A stretch of 64,000 bases of DNA from Ktedonobacter racemifer DSM 44963 (GCF_000178855.1 NZ_ADVG01000004.1:992001-1056000); one strand, 5' to 3'. Shown: positions 25,059 to 33,666, counted from the stretch's first letter. Notes: generated by a model from the sequence alone, not told the origin. A program made the numbers and translations.

Positions 25059-25108
25059 CGAAAACCAACGCCGCTCTCGCGGCTAGCGCTTCGCGCTCAG
25101 GTTTTCCG
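25059..25108. other. Compact three-way-junction palindrome
   Basis: An outer stem CGAAAACC/GGTTTTCCG (25059..25066 with 25100..25108) encloses two perfect hairpins, GCCGC-TCTC-GCGGC (25070..25083) and AGCGC-TTC-GCGCT (25085..25097). The fold is tRNA-like in outline but far too short for a tRNA. It may be a repeat element or a structured leader of the cyclase gene 90 bases downstream. Confidence 0.4.
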
Positions 25109-25197
25109 AAAGGCAACACTTTTATCCGTACCAGAAGCGTCTATGGCTACCCACTGGCTATGCCTTCACATTGTTTGCATTGTTTGAAAGCTACATT

Positions 25198-26022
25198 ATG
25201 CCGCAGATTATTGACTTAAGCTTGCCTATTGAGCCCCATCCACGCGATCCAAACTTTGAAGGGATACGCACGACCGATCACACCACGGGCGGTGACCAGA
25301 TCTGGCGCGCGCTCTTCTTCCCCAAGAAGGCGTCCCTGCGCAAGAGGCTCAATGGCTTCCGGCGCTACCTGCGCCTGCGCCATAAGGCGAATCGCCACAG
25401 CTTTCCTGATGGCAAGTTTCTCAGCAACGAGGTCTACACGGTCTCGGTGCATTGTGGAGCGCACTTTGACGCACCCTATCACTTCGGTCCCGAATGTGAA
25501 GGGAAGCCGGCCCGCCGTATTCACGAGGTCCCGCTTGAATACTGCTTTGGGCATGGCGTTGTGCTGGATCTCTCGCACAAGGACCCCAGATCCGCCATTA
25601 CGGTCGCCGATCTGCAAGAAGCCCTAGTGCGCGCCAACTATGAACTACAACCCAAGGATATTGTTCTCATACGCACGGATTCCGATAAATTGTGGCCTCG
25701 ACCAGAGTATTTCTCGGCTCACCCGGGAATGACGCTGGAGGCAACTCGCTGGCTTGTGGAGAAAGGCATCAAAGTCATTGGCATCGATACCAACGGCTTC
25801 GATCTCCCCTTCATGGAGATGGTTCAGTCCTATCTCGCGACCGAGGATTCGGAGAAGCTCTGGCCCACACACATGTATGGGCGAGAGCGCGAATACTTCC
25901 ACATGGAGCGGCTAGCGAATCTGCACCTCCTGCCGAAATCTCATGGCTTCCAGGTTGCCTGCTTTCCCATCGCGCTTCGCGATGCTGGCGCCTCCTGGGT
26001 TCGTGCTGTAGCGATTGTGTAA
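25198..26022 (+). CDS. OxyN-type putative cyclase (kynurenine formamidase fold)
   Basis: Encodes 274 residues from ATG 25198 (MPQIIDLSLPIE); an ATG nine codons earlier is possible. The metal-binding motif VHCGAHFDAPYHF matches the HxGTHxDxPxH signature of the PF04199 cyclase family, and VIGIDTNGFD is a further conserved region. Members in type II polyketide clusters (the OxyN group) close later rings of tetracycline-like skeletons; others hydrolyse N-formylkynurenine. The cluster context favours ring closure. It is followed by the O-methyltransferase gene after 10 bases. Confidence 0.82.
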   Translation: MPQIIDLSLPIEPHPRDPNFEGIRTTDHTTGGDQIWRALFFPKKASLRKRLNGFRRYLRLRHKANRHSFPDGKFLSNEVYTVSVHCGAHFDAPYHFGPECEGKPARRIHEVPLEYCFGHGVVLDLSHKDPRSAITVADLQEALVRANYELQPKDIVLIRTDSDKLWPRPEYFSAHPGMTLEATRWLVEKGIKVIGIDTNGFDLPFMEMVQSYLATEDSEKLWPTHMYGREREYFHMERLANLHLLPKSHGFQVACFPIALRDAGASWVRAVAIV

Positions 26023-26032
26023 AAGAGGAATT

Positions 26033-27064
26033 ATGGTACTGCAAATTCCCAATCAAGAGTTGCTCGCGCCCTACCTACAGGTACCGATTGCCGCGCCACT
26101 CTTAGACATCAACTTCGGCTTTGCTCGAGCCAGGGTCCTTGATACAGCAATTGAGCTCAAGCTCTTTACGCACATCGCGGGAGGAGCACACACCTGCTCC
26201 GCGCTGGCAACGGTCGCAGGCTGCAACGTCCAGGCGCTACAGATCTTGCTCGATGCCCTGGTGGGACTCGAGCTTCTCCAGCGGAAGCGCGAGGCCTACA
26301 GCTTAAGCGCACTCGCGGCAGTCTACCTGGTAGAGGGGCAGCCGGGCTATATCGGCTCCCACCTGAGCGCGGTTATGGAGCAATGGGATACCTGGGGCAA
26401 CCTCACCGAGGTCATGCGCACAGGCAAGAAGCAGTTGCGGCGAGACTGGGGTTCACCCGAGGGCCGTGAGCAAGACCCTGGCATGTTCACACACCTCTTC
26501 CCGCTGGTCTTTCCGGCGGCCTGGCAGGCCGCCTCACAGCTAGATACCGAGCTACAAGGGCGTGTGCTCGATGTCAGCGCGGGCAGCGGGGCCTGGAGCA
26601 TTGCCACGGCGTTACGCCATCCACAGGTCGAGATCATCGCGCGCGACGAGCCAGGTCTCCTCCCGGACCTACATGAACAGGTCACCCGGTTTGGTCTGCA
26701 AGAGCGTATCCTTCTTCAACCCACACAGTTGGAGCTACGCTCGCTGCCTTCCGAGAGCTTTAGCCTGGTTATCGTTGGTCACGTATGCCGCTTTAAGGGA
26801 GCGCGCAAGAGCCAGGCCCTCTTACGCGAATGCTATCGCCTGCTCCAACCAGATGGGAAGCTACTCCTCGCCGATGTCATGCCCAATGATGAGCGAACCG
26901 GGCCAGCGGCGGCCTTGATGATTGGCCTGAGTCTCTTCCTTAATTCCCAGGAAGGCGGCGTGTTCACCACGACCCAGTTCCATACATGGTTACGAGCCAC
27001 TGGTTTTGAACAGATAAAAGAACTGAGAATAGGGCCACTCCCCTTACTCTTAGCTTCGAGGTAA
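26033..27064 (+). CDS. O-methyltransferase (dimeric SAM-dependent, TcmN/CrtF-like)
   Basis: Encodes 343 residues. I chose the ATG at 26033 with GAGGAA six bases upstream. The N-terminal helical dimerisation domain contains ALATVAGCNVQALQILLDAL. The catalytic domain has motif I VLDVSAGSGAWSIA, LLLADVMPNDE, and a C-terminal FTTTQFHTWLRATGFE. This architecture belongs to small-molecule O-methyltransferases that act on phenols of polyketides. It fits methylation of the aromatic product. Five bases separate its stop from the KS-alpha start, so it is in the same operon. Confidence 0.85.
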   Translation: MVLQIPNQELLAPYLQVPIAAPLLDINFGFARARVLDTAIELKLFTHIAGGAHTCSALATVAGCNVQALQILLDALVGLELLQRKREAYSLSALAAVYLVEGQPGYIGSHLSAVMEQWDTWGNLTEVMRTGKKQLRRDWGSPEGREQDPGMFTHLFPLVFPAAWQAASQLDTELQGRVLDVSAGSGAWSIATALRHPQVEIIARDEPGLLPDLHEQVTRFGLQERILLQPTQLELRSLPSESFSLVIVGHVCRFKGARKSQALLRECYRLLQPDGKLLLADVMPNDERTGPAAALMIGLSLFLNSQEGGVFTTTQFHTWLRATGFEQIKELRIGPLPLLLASR

Positions 27065-27069
27065 AAGAA

Positions 27070-28350
27070 ATGCGCAAAGTTGTCTTGACAGGATTAGGTG
27101 TTGTTAGTCCGCTTGGTATCGGCAAAGAACAGTACTGGCAGGGATTATCTGCCGGTCGCAGCGCGACAAAACACCTCTCACAGGTAACCAGTTGTCAGTT
27201 GTTTGAGAAATTTGATTTCGCCTCGCAGGTTGTCTCCGAGGTCGATAACTTCGATCCCGCGCAGCTTGGGCTTCCCCGCGAGGTGCAGAACCTGGACCGC
27301 TTTATCCAGTTCGCGATCGCGGGAGCTATGCAAGCTGTCGCGGATGCCAAACTTGATGTGAAGTCCATCGACAGCGACCGGGCCGGCGTCGCCCTCTCAA
27401 CCGCTATCTGTGGCACACGCCAGATGGAGTCAGAGTTTATCAAGGTCACCAACCTGGGACGCGAAGAGATCGATCCCAGCAAGGTCAGTCCCAACCTCTT
27501 CCTGGCCTCAATGTCGAACACACCGGGTATTCTGATATCCGCGCTTATGGGCCTGCAAGGTCCCTGCGTGACGCTCTCGACCGGCTGCATTGGCGGACTC
27601 GACGCCATTGGCTATGCCTTTGAGACCATTCAGAATGGCGACGCGGACATCATGCTCACGGGTGCCAGCGAGGCGCCGATTACGCCAGTAACCATCGCCT
27701 CCTTTGAGATCATTCACTGCCTCTCGCAGCGCCATAACGACCAGCCACAGCACGCCTCCCGCCCCTTCGATGGCAAGCGCGATGGCTTCGTGCTCGCCGA
27801 GGGCTGCGGCGTCCTGGTTCTGGAAGAGTTGGAGCACGCTAAACGTCGTGGAGCGCATATCTACGCCGAGATCACAGGCTTCGCCAACACCTCCAACGCC
27901 TTGCATATGACCGACCTACTCTCCGATGGAGATGACCTCGCCCGCGCCATCAACAGCGCGATTGAGCAGAGCGGCATCCAGCCAACAGAGATCGATTATG
28001 TCAACGCGCACGCCAGCTCGACGACGCAGAACGATAGCTGCGAGACGAGTGCGATCAAAATGGCCCTGGGCGATCACGCATACAAGATTCCGGTCAATGG
28101 CACCAAGTCCATGCAGGGACATGCTCTTTCAGCGGCCAGCGCCATGGAGATCGTCACCTGCGCCCTGAGCCTGGAGCACCACTATATTCATCCTACCATC
28201 AATTATGAAGAGCGCGATCCCCTCTGCGACCTTGACTACGTGCCCAACCAGGGACGCCCCTGGAATGGTGATGTCATCCTCACCAATGCCAGCGGCTTCG
28301 CCGGGTTACACGCATCAATGGTTCTGAGAGCAGCACCAGGAGAGAAGTAA
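27070..28350 (+). CDS. Type II polyketide ketosynthase, KS-alpha
   Basis: Encodes 426 residues with the thiolase fold. The active-site Cys173 lies in TLSTGCIGGLDAIG. His314 in VNAHASSTTQ, Lys346 and His351 in KSMQGHALSAA complete the catalytic set, so the enzyme should be active. It is closer to the minimal-PKS KS-alpha type (STGC-x-GLDA) than to FabF. It would condense malonyl units on the ACP together with the adjacent chain-length factor. Stop and next start overlap by one base (TAATG), the translational coupling typical of KS-alpha/KS-beta pairs. Confidence 0.95.
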   Translation: MRKVVLTGLGVVSPLGIGKEQYWQGLSAGRSATKHLSQVTSCQLFEKFDFASQVVSEVDNFDPAQLGLPREVQNLDRFIQFAIAGAMQAVADAKLDVKSIDSDRAGVALSTAICGTRQMESEFIKVTNLGREEIDPSKVSPNLFLASMSNTPGILISALMGLQGPCVTLSTGCIGGLDAIGYAFETIQNGDADIMLTGASEAPITPVTIASFEIIHCLSQRHNDQPQHASRPFDGKRDGFVLAEGCGVLVLEELEHAKRRGAHIYAEITGFANTSNALHMTDLLSDGDDLARAINSAIEQSGIQPTEIDYVNAHASSTTQNDSCETSAIKMALGDHAYKIPVNGTKSMQGHALSAASAMEIVTCALSLEHHYIHPTINYEERDPLCDLDYVPNQGRPWNGDVILTNASGFAGLHASMVLRAAPGEK

Positions 28351-29615
28351 TGAAAAAGGTTGTCATCACAGGTATCGGGTGTATCACACCCGCGGGAATA
28401 GGCATGGACGAGCTATGGGAGCGCGCTCGTTCGGGAGAGGCCTGCACACAAACCATTGACCGCTTCGATCCCGCGCGTTACCAGTGTCAGGTCGCGGGCC
28501 AGGCCAATACCTTTGACGCGCAACAGGAGCTGCCAGCGCGCACCGTCAAACGCACGGACCGCTTTACGCACTTGGCCCTCGCCACGGTCAACCAGGCCCT
28601 GGCGGACGCTCGCCTGAGCGTGGATGCCGAGAACGGCGTCCGCCCGGAGCGCGTCGCTGTCATGGTCGGCAACGTCCTCGGCGGCTGGGAGTTCGCCGAG
28701 CGCGAACTGCGCGAGTTGTGGCGCGATGGCGCACGCGAGGTCAGCCCCTACCAGGCCACGGCCTGGTTCCCCGCGGCGCCCCAGGGCAATATCTGCATCA
28801 ACCTGGGCATCAAAGGCCCGGCGCGTACCTTTGTCTCTGACCGCGCCAGCGGCGCCTACGCGCTGATTCATGGCGCAGACGTCATTCGCCGTGGCCAGGC
28901 CGACGTGGTTATCGCGGGCGGCACCGAGGCGCCGCTCTCACCATACGCCTGGCTCTGCTGCCAGACCGCGGGCTATCTCACGCGCCATGGTAACAAGCAA
29001 CCAGACGCGGCCTATCGTCCCTTTGAGCGCAAACATACTGGAACCGTCCTTGGCGAAGGTAGCTCCTTCCTGATTCTGGAAGAGCTGGAGCATGCACAGC
29101 GCCGTGGGGCGACCATCCATGGCGAACTCAAGGGCTGGGCAGTAGGCAGCGATGGCTATATCCCGCTCTACACAGTGGAGCCGCATGGCTATATCCTGGC
29201 TAAGACCATCCAGAAGAGCCTGCGCCACGCGAACCTGGCGACCGAGCAAGTCGACGCCATCTTCGCTCATGGTTCCGGCATTCCAGTGGAGGATATGACC
29301 GAGGTCTACGCCTTCAAGGATACCTTTGGTACACGCAGCCAGGATGTTCCGGTTACGGCTCCCAAGTCCGCCATCGGTCATATGCTTGGCGCGGCAGCCC
29401 CGGCAGATGTAGCCCTGGCCCTACGCGCCATGGCAAAGAAGGAGCTTCCGCCCACTGCCAACCTGGATCAGCCAGCACCCGGCTTTGACCTGAACTTCGT
29501 GCGCGGCAACGCCCAGAAACTGGAATCTTTCCAGAACACCCTCGTCGTTTCACGCGGATTTGGAGGAGTGAACGCATGTATGGTAGTGAGCGCCTGGCCG
29601 ACAACCGTGGCCTGA
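28350..29615 (+). CDS. Type II polyketide chain-length factor (KS-beta)
   Basis: Encodes 421 residues homologous to KS-alpha. The catalytic Cys is replaced: the aligned stretch reads FVSDRASGAYA, placing Arg165 where actinobacterial chain-length factors usually have Gln. Unexpectedly, the two His positions remain (His307 in FAHGSG and His344 in KSAIGH). It should form the heterodimer with KS-alpha that sets polyketide length. The coding end overlaps the following holo-ACP synthase gene by 40 bases. Confidence 0.92.
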   Translation: MKKVVITGIGCITPAGIGMDELWERARSGEACTQTIDRFDPARYQCQVAGQANTFDAQQELPARTVKRTDRFTHLALATVNQALADARLSVDAENGVRPERVAVMVGNVLGGWEFAERELRELWRDGAREVSPYQATAWFPAAPQGNICINLGIKGPARTFVSDRASGAYALIHGADVIRRGQADVVIAGGTEAPLSPYAWLCCQTAGYLTRHGNKQPDAAYRPFERKHTGTVLGEGSSFLILEELEHAQRRGATIHGELKGWAVGSDGYIPLYTVEPHGYILAKTIQKSLRHANLATEQVDAIFAHGSGIPVEDMTEVYAFKDTFGTRSQDVPVTAPKSAIGHMLGAAAPADVALALRAMAKKELPPTANLDQPAPGFDLNFVRGNAQKLESFQNTLVVSRGFGGVNACMVVSAWPTTVA

Positions 29616-30040
29616 GTCAGATACCAAATATCCAATCGCCCATACAGTCGCTCGAGCTTCTGCCAACCATACAGGCTCTTGGCGTAGATCTGATGCATAT
29701 ACAACGCATGCAGGATATCTACGACCGCTGGGGCGAGCGCATACTGGTCAGGATCTTCACTGACCAGGAGCGCCGCTCCTGCCAGAATGCCAACGGTTAT
29801 CGCTGGCGCTCGCTGGCAGGCCGCTTTGGCGCCAAAGAGGCCGTTAAAAAGATTCTGGCTAGTCAGGGGCAACTGGTAGGCCTGAATGAGATCGAGATCC
29901 TGAATGGGACATATGGCGAGCCATATATCAGGCTTCACGGGCGTGCGCAGGCCGCATTCGAGTGCCTGGGATACACCCACCTGATGCTCAGCATCTCGCA
30001 CGACGCAGGCATGGCCATCGCCACTGTGATCGCTTCATAG
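29576..30040 (+). CDS. Holo-ACP synthase (AcpS-type phosphopantetheinyl transferase)
   Basis: Encodes 154 residues. The AcpS signature is present: LGVDLMHIQRM, RIFTDQERRSC and RFGAKEAVKKIL. The last two supply the Mg-binding acid and the catalytic Lys/Glu. It transfers 4'-phosphopantetheine from CoA to the ACP. The first ~30 residues are extra relative to AcpS and overlap the chain-length-factor gene; an internal start nearer LLPTIQALGVD is possible. A cluster-dedicated AcpS suggests the housekeeping enzyme does not serve this ACP well. Confidence 0.88.
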   Translation: MYGSERLADNRGLSQIPNIQSPIQSLELLPTIQALGVDLMHIQRMQDIYDRWGERILVRIFTDQERRSCQNANGYRWRSLAGRFGAKEAVKKILASQGQLVGLNEIEILNGTYGEPYIRLHGRAQAAFECLGYTHLMLSISHDAGMAIATVIAS

Positions 30041-30045
30041 TAAAA

Positions 30046-30103
30046 GGGAGGTGCAGGAGGGAGACCCTCCTGCCGGGGCGTGGGGTGTCCCCACACAATT
30101 CCC
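30046..30103 (-). repeat. 58-bp double-hairpin repeat, copy 2 (inverted)
   Basis: The complement of this stretch matches 21803..21860 at about 54 of 58 positions, with both hairpins kept. It fills the gap between the holo-ACP synthase and ACP genes. Confidence 0.7.
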
Positions 30104-30149
30104 TTTTTACTTTGTAAACAAATTACTAACGAGAAAAAGGATAGAAACT

Positions 30150-30398
30150 ATGAATATTCGTGCGGAACTTCTTCATGTCATGCAGGACCTGCACATTGAT
30201 ATTAGCAAGGTGACGCCCACAACCCGGCTGAAAGATGACCTGGATATGGACTCCACCGAAATCGTCGAGATGGCGGTCGCGCTTGAAAAGCGCCTCCCCC
30301 TGACGATTGACGACGCCGCCCTGGGCAAATTACAGACCTTTAGCGACGTTGAACAATTCCTGCAAGCCCTCATGGACAAACAGGTAGCCGTTTCCTAG
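30150..30398 (+). CDS. Acyl carrier protein of the polyketide synthase
   Basis: Encodes 82 residues with LDMDSTEIVEM carrying the phosphopantetheine attachment Ser35. AAGGA lies about nine bases before the ATG. It completes the minimal polyketide synthase (KS-alpha, KS-beta, ACP), carrying the growing poly-beta-ketone chain. Confidence 0.92.
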   Translation: MNIRAELLHVMQDLHIDISKVTPTTRLKDDLDMDSTEIVEMAVALEKRLPLTIDDAALGKLQTFSDVEQFLQALMDKQVAVS

Positions 30399-30440
30399 TT
30401 TCAGTTAATAGTCATAAATATATTTTGGAGGATAACAACC

Positions 30441-30914
30441 ATGCCACGTATTCAAAATAGCATCATCATTCGCAAAGACCCACAGACCGTCTTCGACATC
30501 ACCAATGACATCGAGCGCTGGCCCATTCTCTTCAATGAGTACCACGGCGCGAAGATCCTTAATCGCGAGAGCGAAGGCCGCTATACCCGCCTGATCTTCC
30601 AGCTCACCAATGCCGAGGGCAACACCTGGCGCTCTCAGCGCCTGTTAGACCACCAGCAAATGGTCGCCACCGCTGAGCGCGAGGAGCCACTCTATCCCTT
30701 CGCGTACATGCACTTGAAGTGGACCTGCGAGGCCGCGCCAGAGGGTACAAAGATGACCTGGATCCAGGACTTCGAGCTCGATCCCAAATATCCCGATCCC
30801 CTGCCCGTCGTACTTGACCGCATGAACGCTCACACCATAGAGAACCAGCAGAATATCAAAGAGAAGATCGAGTCTGGACAGGCGGATAAGCTGGCAGCAG
30901 AGGCTGTAAGCTAA
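30441..30914 (+). CDS. Aromatase/cyclase (SRPBCC, TcmN/WhiE-like)
   Basis: Encodes 157 residues of the START/SRPBCC fold: NSIIIRKDPQTVFDITNDIE at the start, RWPILFNEYHGA, and the helical C-terminus AHTIENQQNIKEKIE. This matches the mono-domain polyketide aromatase/cyclases that fold the nascent poly-beta-ketone and aromatise the first ring. TTGGAGG sits upstream of the ATG. Mono-domain forms usually accompany non-reduced chains, and no ketoreductase gene is visible in the cluster. Confidence 0.9.
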   Translation: MPRIQNSIIIRKDPQTVFDITNDIERWPILFNEYHGAKILNRESEGRYTRLIFQLTNAEGNTWRSQRLLDHQQMVATAEREEPLYPFAYMHLKWTCEAAPEGTKMTWIQDFELDPKYPDPLPVVLDRMNAHTIENQQNIKEKIESGQADKLAAEAVS

Positions 30915-31442
30915 CCACCGTATCTCTTATTAAACACTGTGCCGAGGGTGCGCTGACAGCGTGGTCATTGCTCTCCCTGAACAATTCCTGTTGGGCATTG
31001 ACGGACTATGGCAGCCGTAAGCTGCCATAGTCCACCAACACTCAAGAAGATGACGCCGCAGGCGCGAGAAGTCAATAAAGTACCCATAGCATAATCGAAT
31101 GTTTTCGCAGTAAGTGGTAAGTGGGAGGGAATGTCAAGCACCTCCGCCTAAATGTTGGAGGCTCGTGTCTAGTCTCCACCGCAACTCTGAAGTCCCTTTC
31201 GAGTCTCCAGCATTGGCTTCGCAGACCGACACATCAGAGGACCTTGGCAAGGACCCCGTCTTGCCCCAGACGTGCCAGAACAAGAGCGTTGATCGACCAT
31301 GAGTGTTTTTCCCAGACATGGCTTTCTTGTCTGGAACCCACCCGGCCACTCAGTTGGGGAATTACTTTGAGCGTTAGCTGTATCTCTCCAGTAAACCGGA
31401 GTGTCTTTAGCTTACAAACAAAGATAGCAGAAAGGAAGAACT
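30915..31442. other. Noncoding stretch between aromatase and ABC genes
   Basis: I see no gene with start site and composition like its neighbours. There is a perfect hairpin GGACTATGGCAGC/GCTGCCATAGTCC at 31003..31033, and a CCTCC/GGAGG hairpin near 31140..31162. The part from about 31100 to 31380 has the look of decayed mobile-element DNA but matches nothing I can name. The ABC promoter should lie near its end. Confidence 0.4.
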
Positions 31443-31565
31443 ATGTCAATACAGGCAAATGGCGAAGAAAGCCCTACTCCTCTCATGCCGCCAAAAGGGG
31501 TGCCCATTCCTCCTCAGTCTCAAGACGTGGAGCATCCTGGGTCGAAAATCGTGAAAACATCTTAA
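31443..31565 (+). CDS. 40-residue Pro-rich peptide preceding the ABC ATPase gene
   Basis: An ATG at 31443 with AAAGGAAG closely upstream opens a 40-codon frame (MSIQANGEESPTPLMPPKGV..., then ...IVKTS). Its TAA stop is embedded in the TAAGGAG ribosome binding site of the ABC ATPase. The peptide is hydrophilic and Pro-rich and unlike any family I know. It may be a leader for coupled translation, a small accessory peptide, or the displaced N-terminus of a longer ATPase. Confidence 0.45.
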   Translation: MSIQANGEESPTPLMPPKGVPIPPQSQDVEHPGSKIVKTS

Positions 31566-31576
31566 GGAGTAAAACA

Positions 31577-32392
31577 ATGTTTGATGCTACCTTAAAGCTA
31601 AATGAGCGGCTGCCTAATACCATTTACAGGAAAAGCGTGGCCGAGGTCGAGGTACAAAACCTGGCGAAGCGTTACGGCAAGCTGGAAGCGGTCAAGGGCG
31701 TCACTTTTGGCATCAACAGGGGGGAGATCTTCGGCCTCCTTGGACCCAATGGCGCGGGCAAAAGTACCGTCATCAATATGATGTGTAGCTACCTACGTCC
31801 CACCGCTGGCGATACCTACATTCGCAATCTCTCCGTCAAAAAGAAAGCCAGAGCCGTCAAATATCACATCGGTGTCGTACCACAGGAGCTTGCACTATAT
31901 AGTGATTTAAGCGCCCTGGAGAACCTGACCTTTTTTGCCAAAATGTATGGCATTCCTGGCCAGCAACGTAAGAAGCGCGCCGAAGAGGTCCTCAACTTTG
32001 TGGGACTCTACGAGCGGCGCAAAGATGCACCGAAGCATTTCTCTGGTGGCATGCAGCGCCGACTCAATATAGCCATTGCCTTGATGCACAGTCCATCCTT
32101 CCTGCTCATGGACGAGCCAACCGTCGGAGTAGATCCGCAATCGCGCGAGCACATCTTTGCAACCATCGAGCGCCTGCGCGACCAGGGAACAACCATTCTC
32201 TACACAACGCACTATATGGAAGAGGCAGAGCGCCTCTGCCAGCGTATCGCGATCATGAACGAAGGGAGCATCATCGCTATAGGCACATTACCCCAGCTAC
32301 TTGCCCGACTAGAACCAGAACGTACCATCCAACGACCACGAGGACTACAAGAACTTTTTATCCAACTTACAGGCAAAACGCTACGGGACTAG
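31577..32392 (+). CDS. ABC transporter ATP-binding protein (ABC-2 exporter type)
   Basis: Encodes 271 residues from ATG 31577, with AAGGAG seven bases upstream. Walker A is LLGPNGAGKST, the signature motif HFSGGMQRRLN, Walker B FLLMDEPTVGVD, and the switch His lies in YTTHYMEEAERL. It is of the DrrA-like exporter class. It forms a pair with the permease 17 bases downstream and most likely exports the polyketide, giving self-resistance. Confidence 0.93.
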   Translation: MFDATLKLNERLPNTIYRKSVAEVEVQNLAKRYGKLEAVKGVTFGINRGEIFGLLGPNGAGKSTVINMMCSYLRPTAGDTYIRNLSVKKKARAVKYHIGVVPQELALYSDLSALENLTFFAKMYGIPGQQRKKRAEEVLNFVGLYERRKDAPKHFSGGMQRRLNIAIALMHSPSFLLMDEPTVGVDPQSREHIFATIERLRDQGTTILYTTHYMEEAERLCQRIAIMNEGSIIAIGTLPQLLARLEPERTIQRPRGLQELFIQLTGKTLRD

Positions 32393-32409
32393 ACTGAAAG
32401 AACAATCCT

Positions 32410-33666
32410 ATGAGAACTCTCTGGCATATCGCGAAAAAAGATCTCTTGCAGGTCATTAAAGATAAACACTCGCTCATTCTGCTACTTCTCGTCCCGCTTT
32501 TGCTGATCAGCATTATGGGCAGTGCCTTCGGCAGCGCCTTCAGCAACAATGCATCGGTAGAGTTTATGGTTGCCGTCAACAACCAGGACAGTGGGCGCGT
32601 AGGGGATACTATTGTCAAAACCTTGCAAGGAACCAATAGCAGCTTCAAACTTAATGTGAAGGGATATAGCACTTCTCAGCAAGTCTTACAGCAGGTGAAG
32701 GACGAAAAAGCGGTCGCAGGCATCATAATCCCCATGGGGGCCTCGCAGAAGCTCCAGGATGCCGCCAGCAAAGGCCAGACGCCGAACAACGTCATTCAGT
32801 TCTACACCCGCCCTAACAGCAGAGATGAACGCAGTACCTTCACGCAACAGCTCGTCACTGGCGTCATCAATCGCCAGATCGACGCCCTCTACGCGGGGAG
32901 CGCCGCCGTTCAGCAGGTGCAAGCTGTCTGCCAGCAGCCAGCAAATACCTGTAATTATGCAACTATCAAACCTGAAGCCATCAGTAAAACGGTTGGGGAA
33001 GCCAGCCAGACAAGTAAAAATATAAGCCTGGTGCAGATGCTTACAACGGGGAGCGCACCCAGAAGCAACAACTTCGACCAGTTGCTGCCGGGCTTCGCGG
33101 TACTCTTCGCGCTGTTTGGTCTCAACTCGGCCGCGTCCACCATTCTCCAGGAGAAGGAGGAGGGAACATTTCGCCGTCTGCTGATTGCCCCGGTTCCCAG
33201 GTATGCCCTGCTTGGGGGCAAGCTTATCGCCCAGTTCCTGCTCACGCTCCTGCAATTGAGCATACTCTTTACAATTGGCTATTATGTGTTCAAGCTCAAC
33301 ATTGGCTCCTGGCAGGCCATCGCGCTCCTGCTGGTCAGCACCAGTTTCGCGACCACAGGTCTCGGCATGTTACTCGTCTCAATCGTCAAATCGAGGAGAC
33401 AGCTCACACCCATTGTCACGCTGACTACGCTGGTAACATCCGCCATTGGCGGCTCCTGGTGGCCGCTCTGGTCGGAACCGCAATGGATGCAGCAGATAGC
33501 CAGAATTGGCATTACAGCCTGGGCCATTGATGGGCTAAACGGAGTCATGATCTTTGGAAAAGGCTTCTCCGACGTGCAGTTCAATATCCTTGGCCTGCTT
33601 GGGTATGGCCTGATCTGCTTTTTCCTGGCCTTGCGCCTCTTCCGTTTCCAGGAGCAAAGCGCGTAG
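32410..33666 (+). CDS. ABC-2 type permease of the exporter
   Basis: Encodes 418 residues. One N-terminal helix (about 19-40) is followed by a ~190-residue extracytoplasmic domain. About five helices lie after residue 220, including the conserved ILQEKEEGTFRRLLIAPV coupling segment of ABC-2 permeases (YhaP/NatB/DrrB-like). It partners with the ATPase encoded just upstream. A 23-bp stem terminator follows, closing the cluster. Confidence 0.9.
   Translation: MRTLWHIAKKDLLQVIKDKHSLILLLLVPLLLISIMGSAFGSAFSNNASVEFMVAVNNQDSGRVGDTIVKTLQGTNSSFKLNVKGYSTSQQVLQQVKDEKAVAGIIIPMGASQKLQDAASKGQTPNNVIQFYTRPNSRDERSTFTQQLVTGVINRQIDALYAGSAAVQQVQAVCQQPANTCNYATIKPEAISKTVGEASQTSKNISLVQMLTTGSAPRSNNFDQLLPGFAVLFALFGLNSAASTILQEKEEGTFRRLLIAPVPRYALLGGKLIAQFLLTLLQLSILFTIGYYVFKLNIGSWQAIALLLVSTSFATTGLGMLLVSIVKSRRQLTPIVTLTTLVTSAIGGSWWPLWSEPQWMQQIARIGITAWAIDGLNGVMIFGKGFSDVQFNILGLLGYGLICFFLALRLFRFQEQSA

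Noticed and set aside
25059..25108. tRNA gene
   Set aside because: Only 50 bases, no anticodon arm of 5+7 form, no GTTC loop and no CCA; kept as a structural repeat instead.
31121..31576. Upstream extension of the ABC ATPase frame by 152 codons
   Set aside because: It runs through noncoding DNA and over a 40-codon frame; the conserved ATPase begins after ATG 31577 with AAGGAG.
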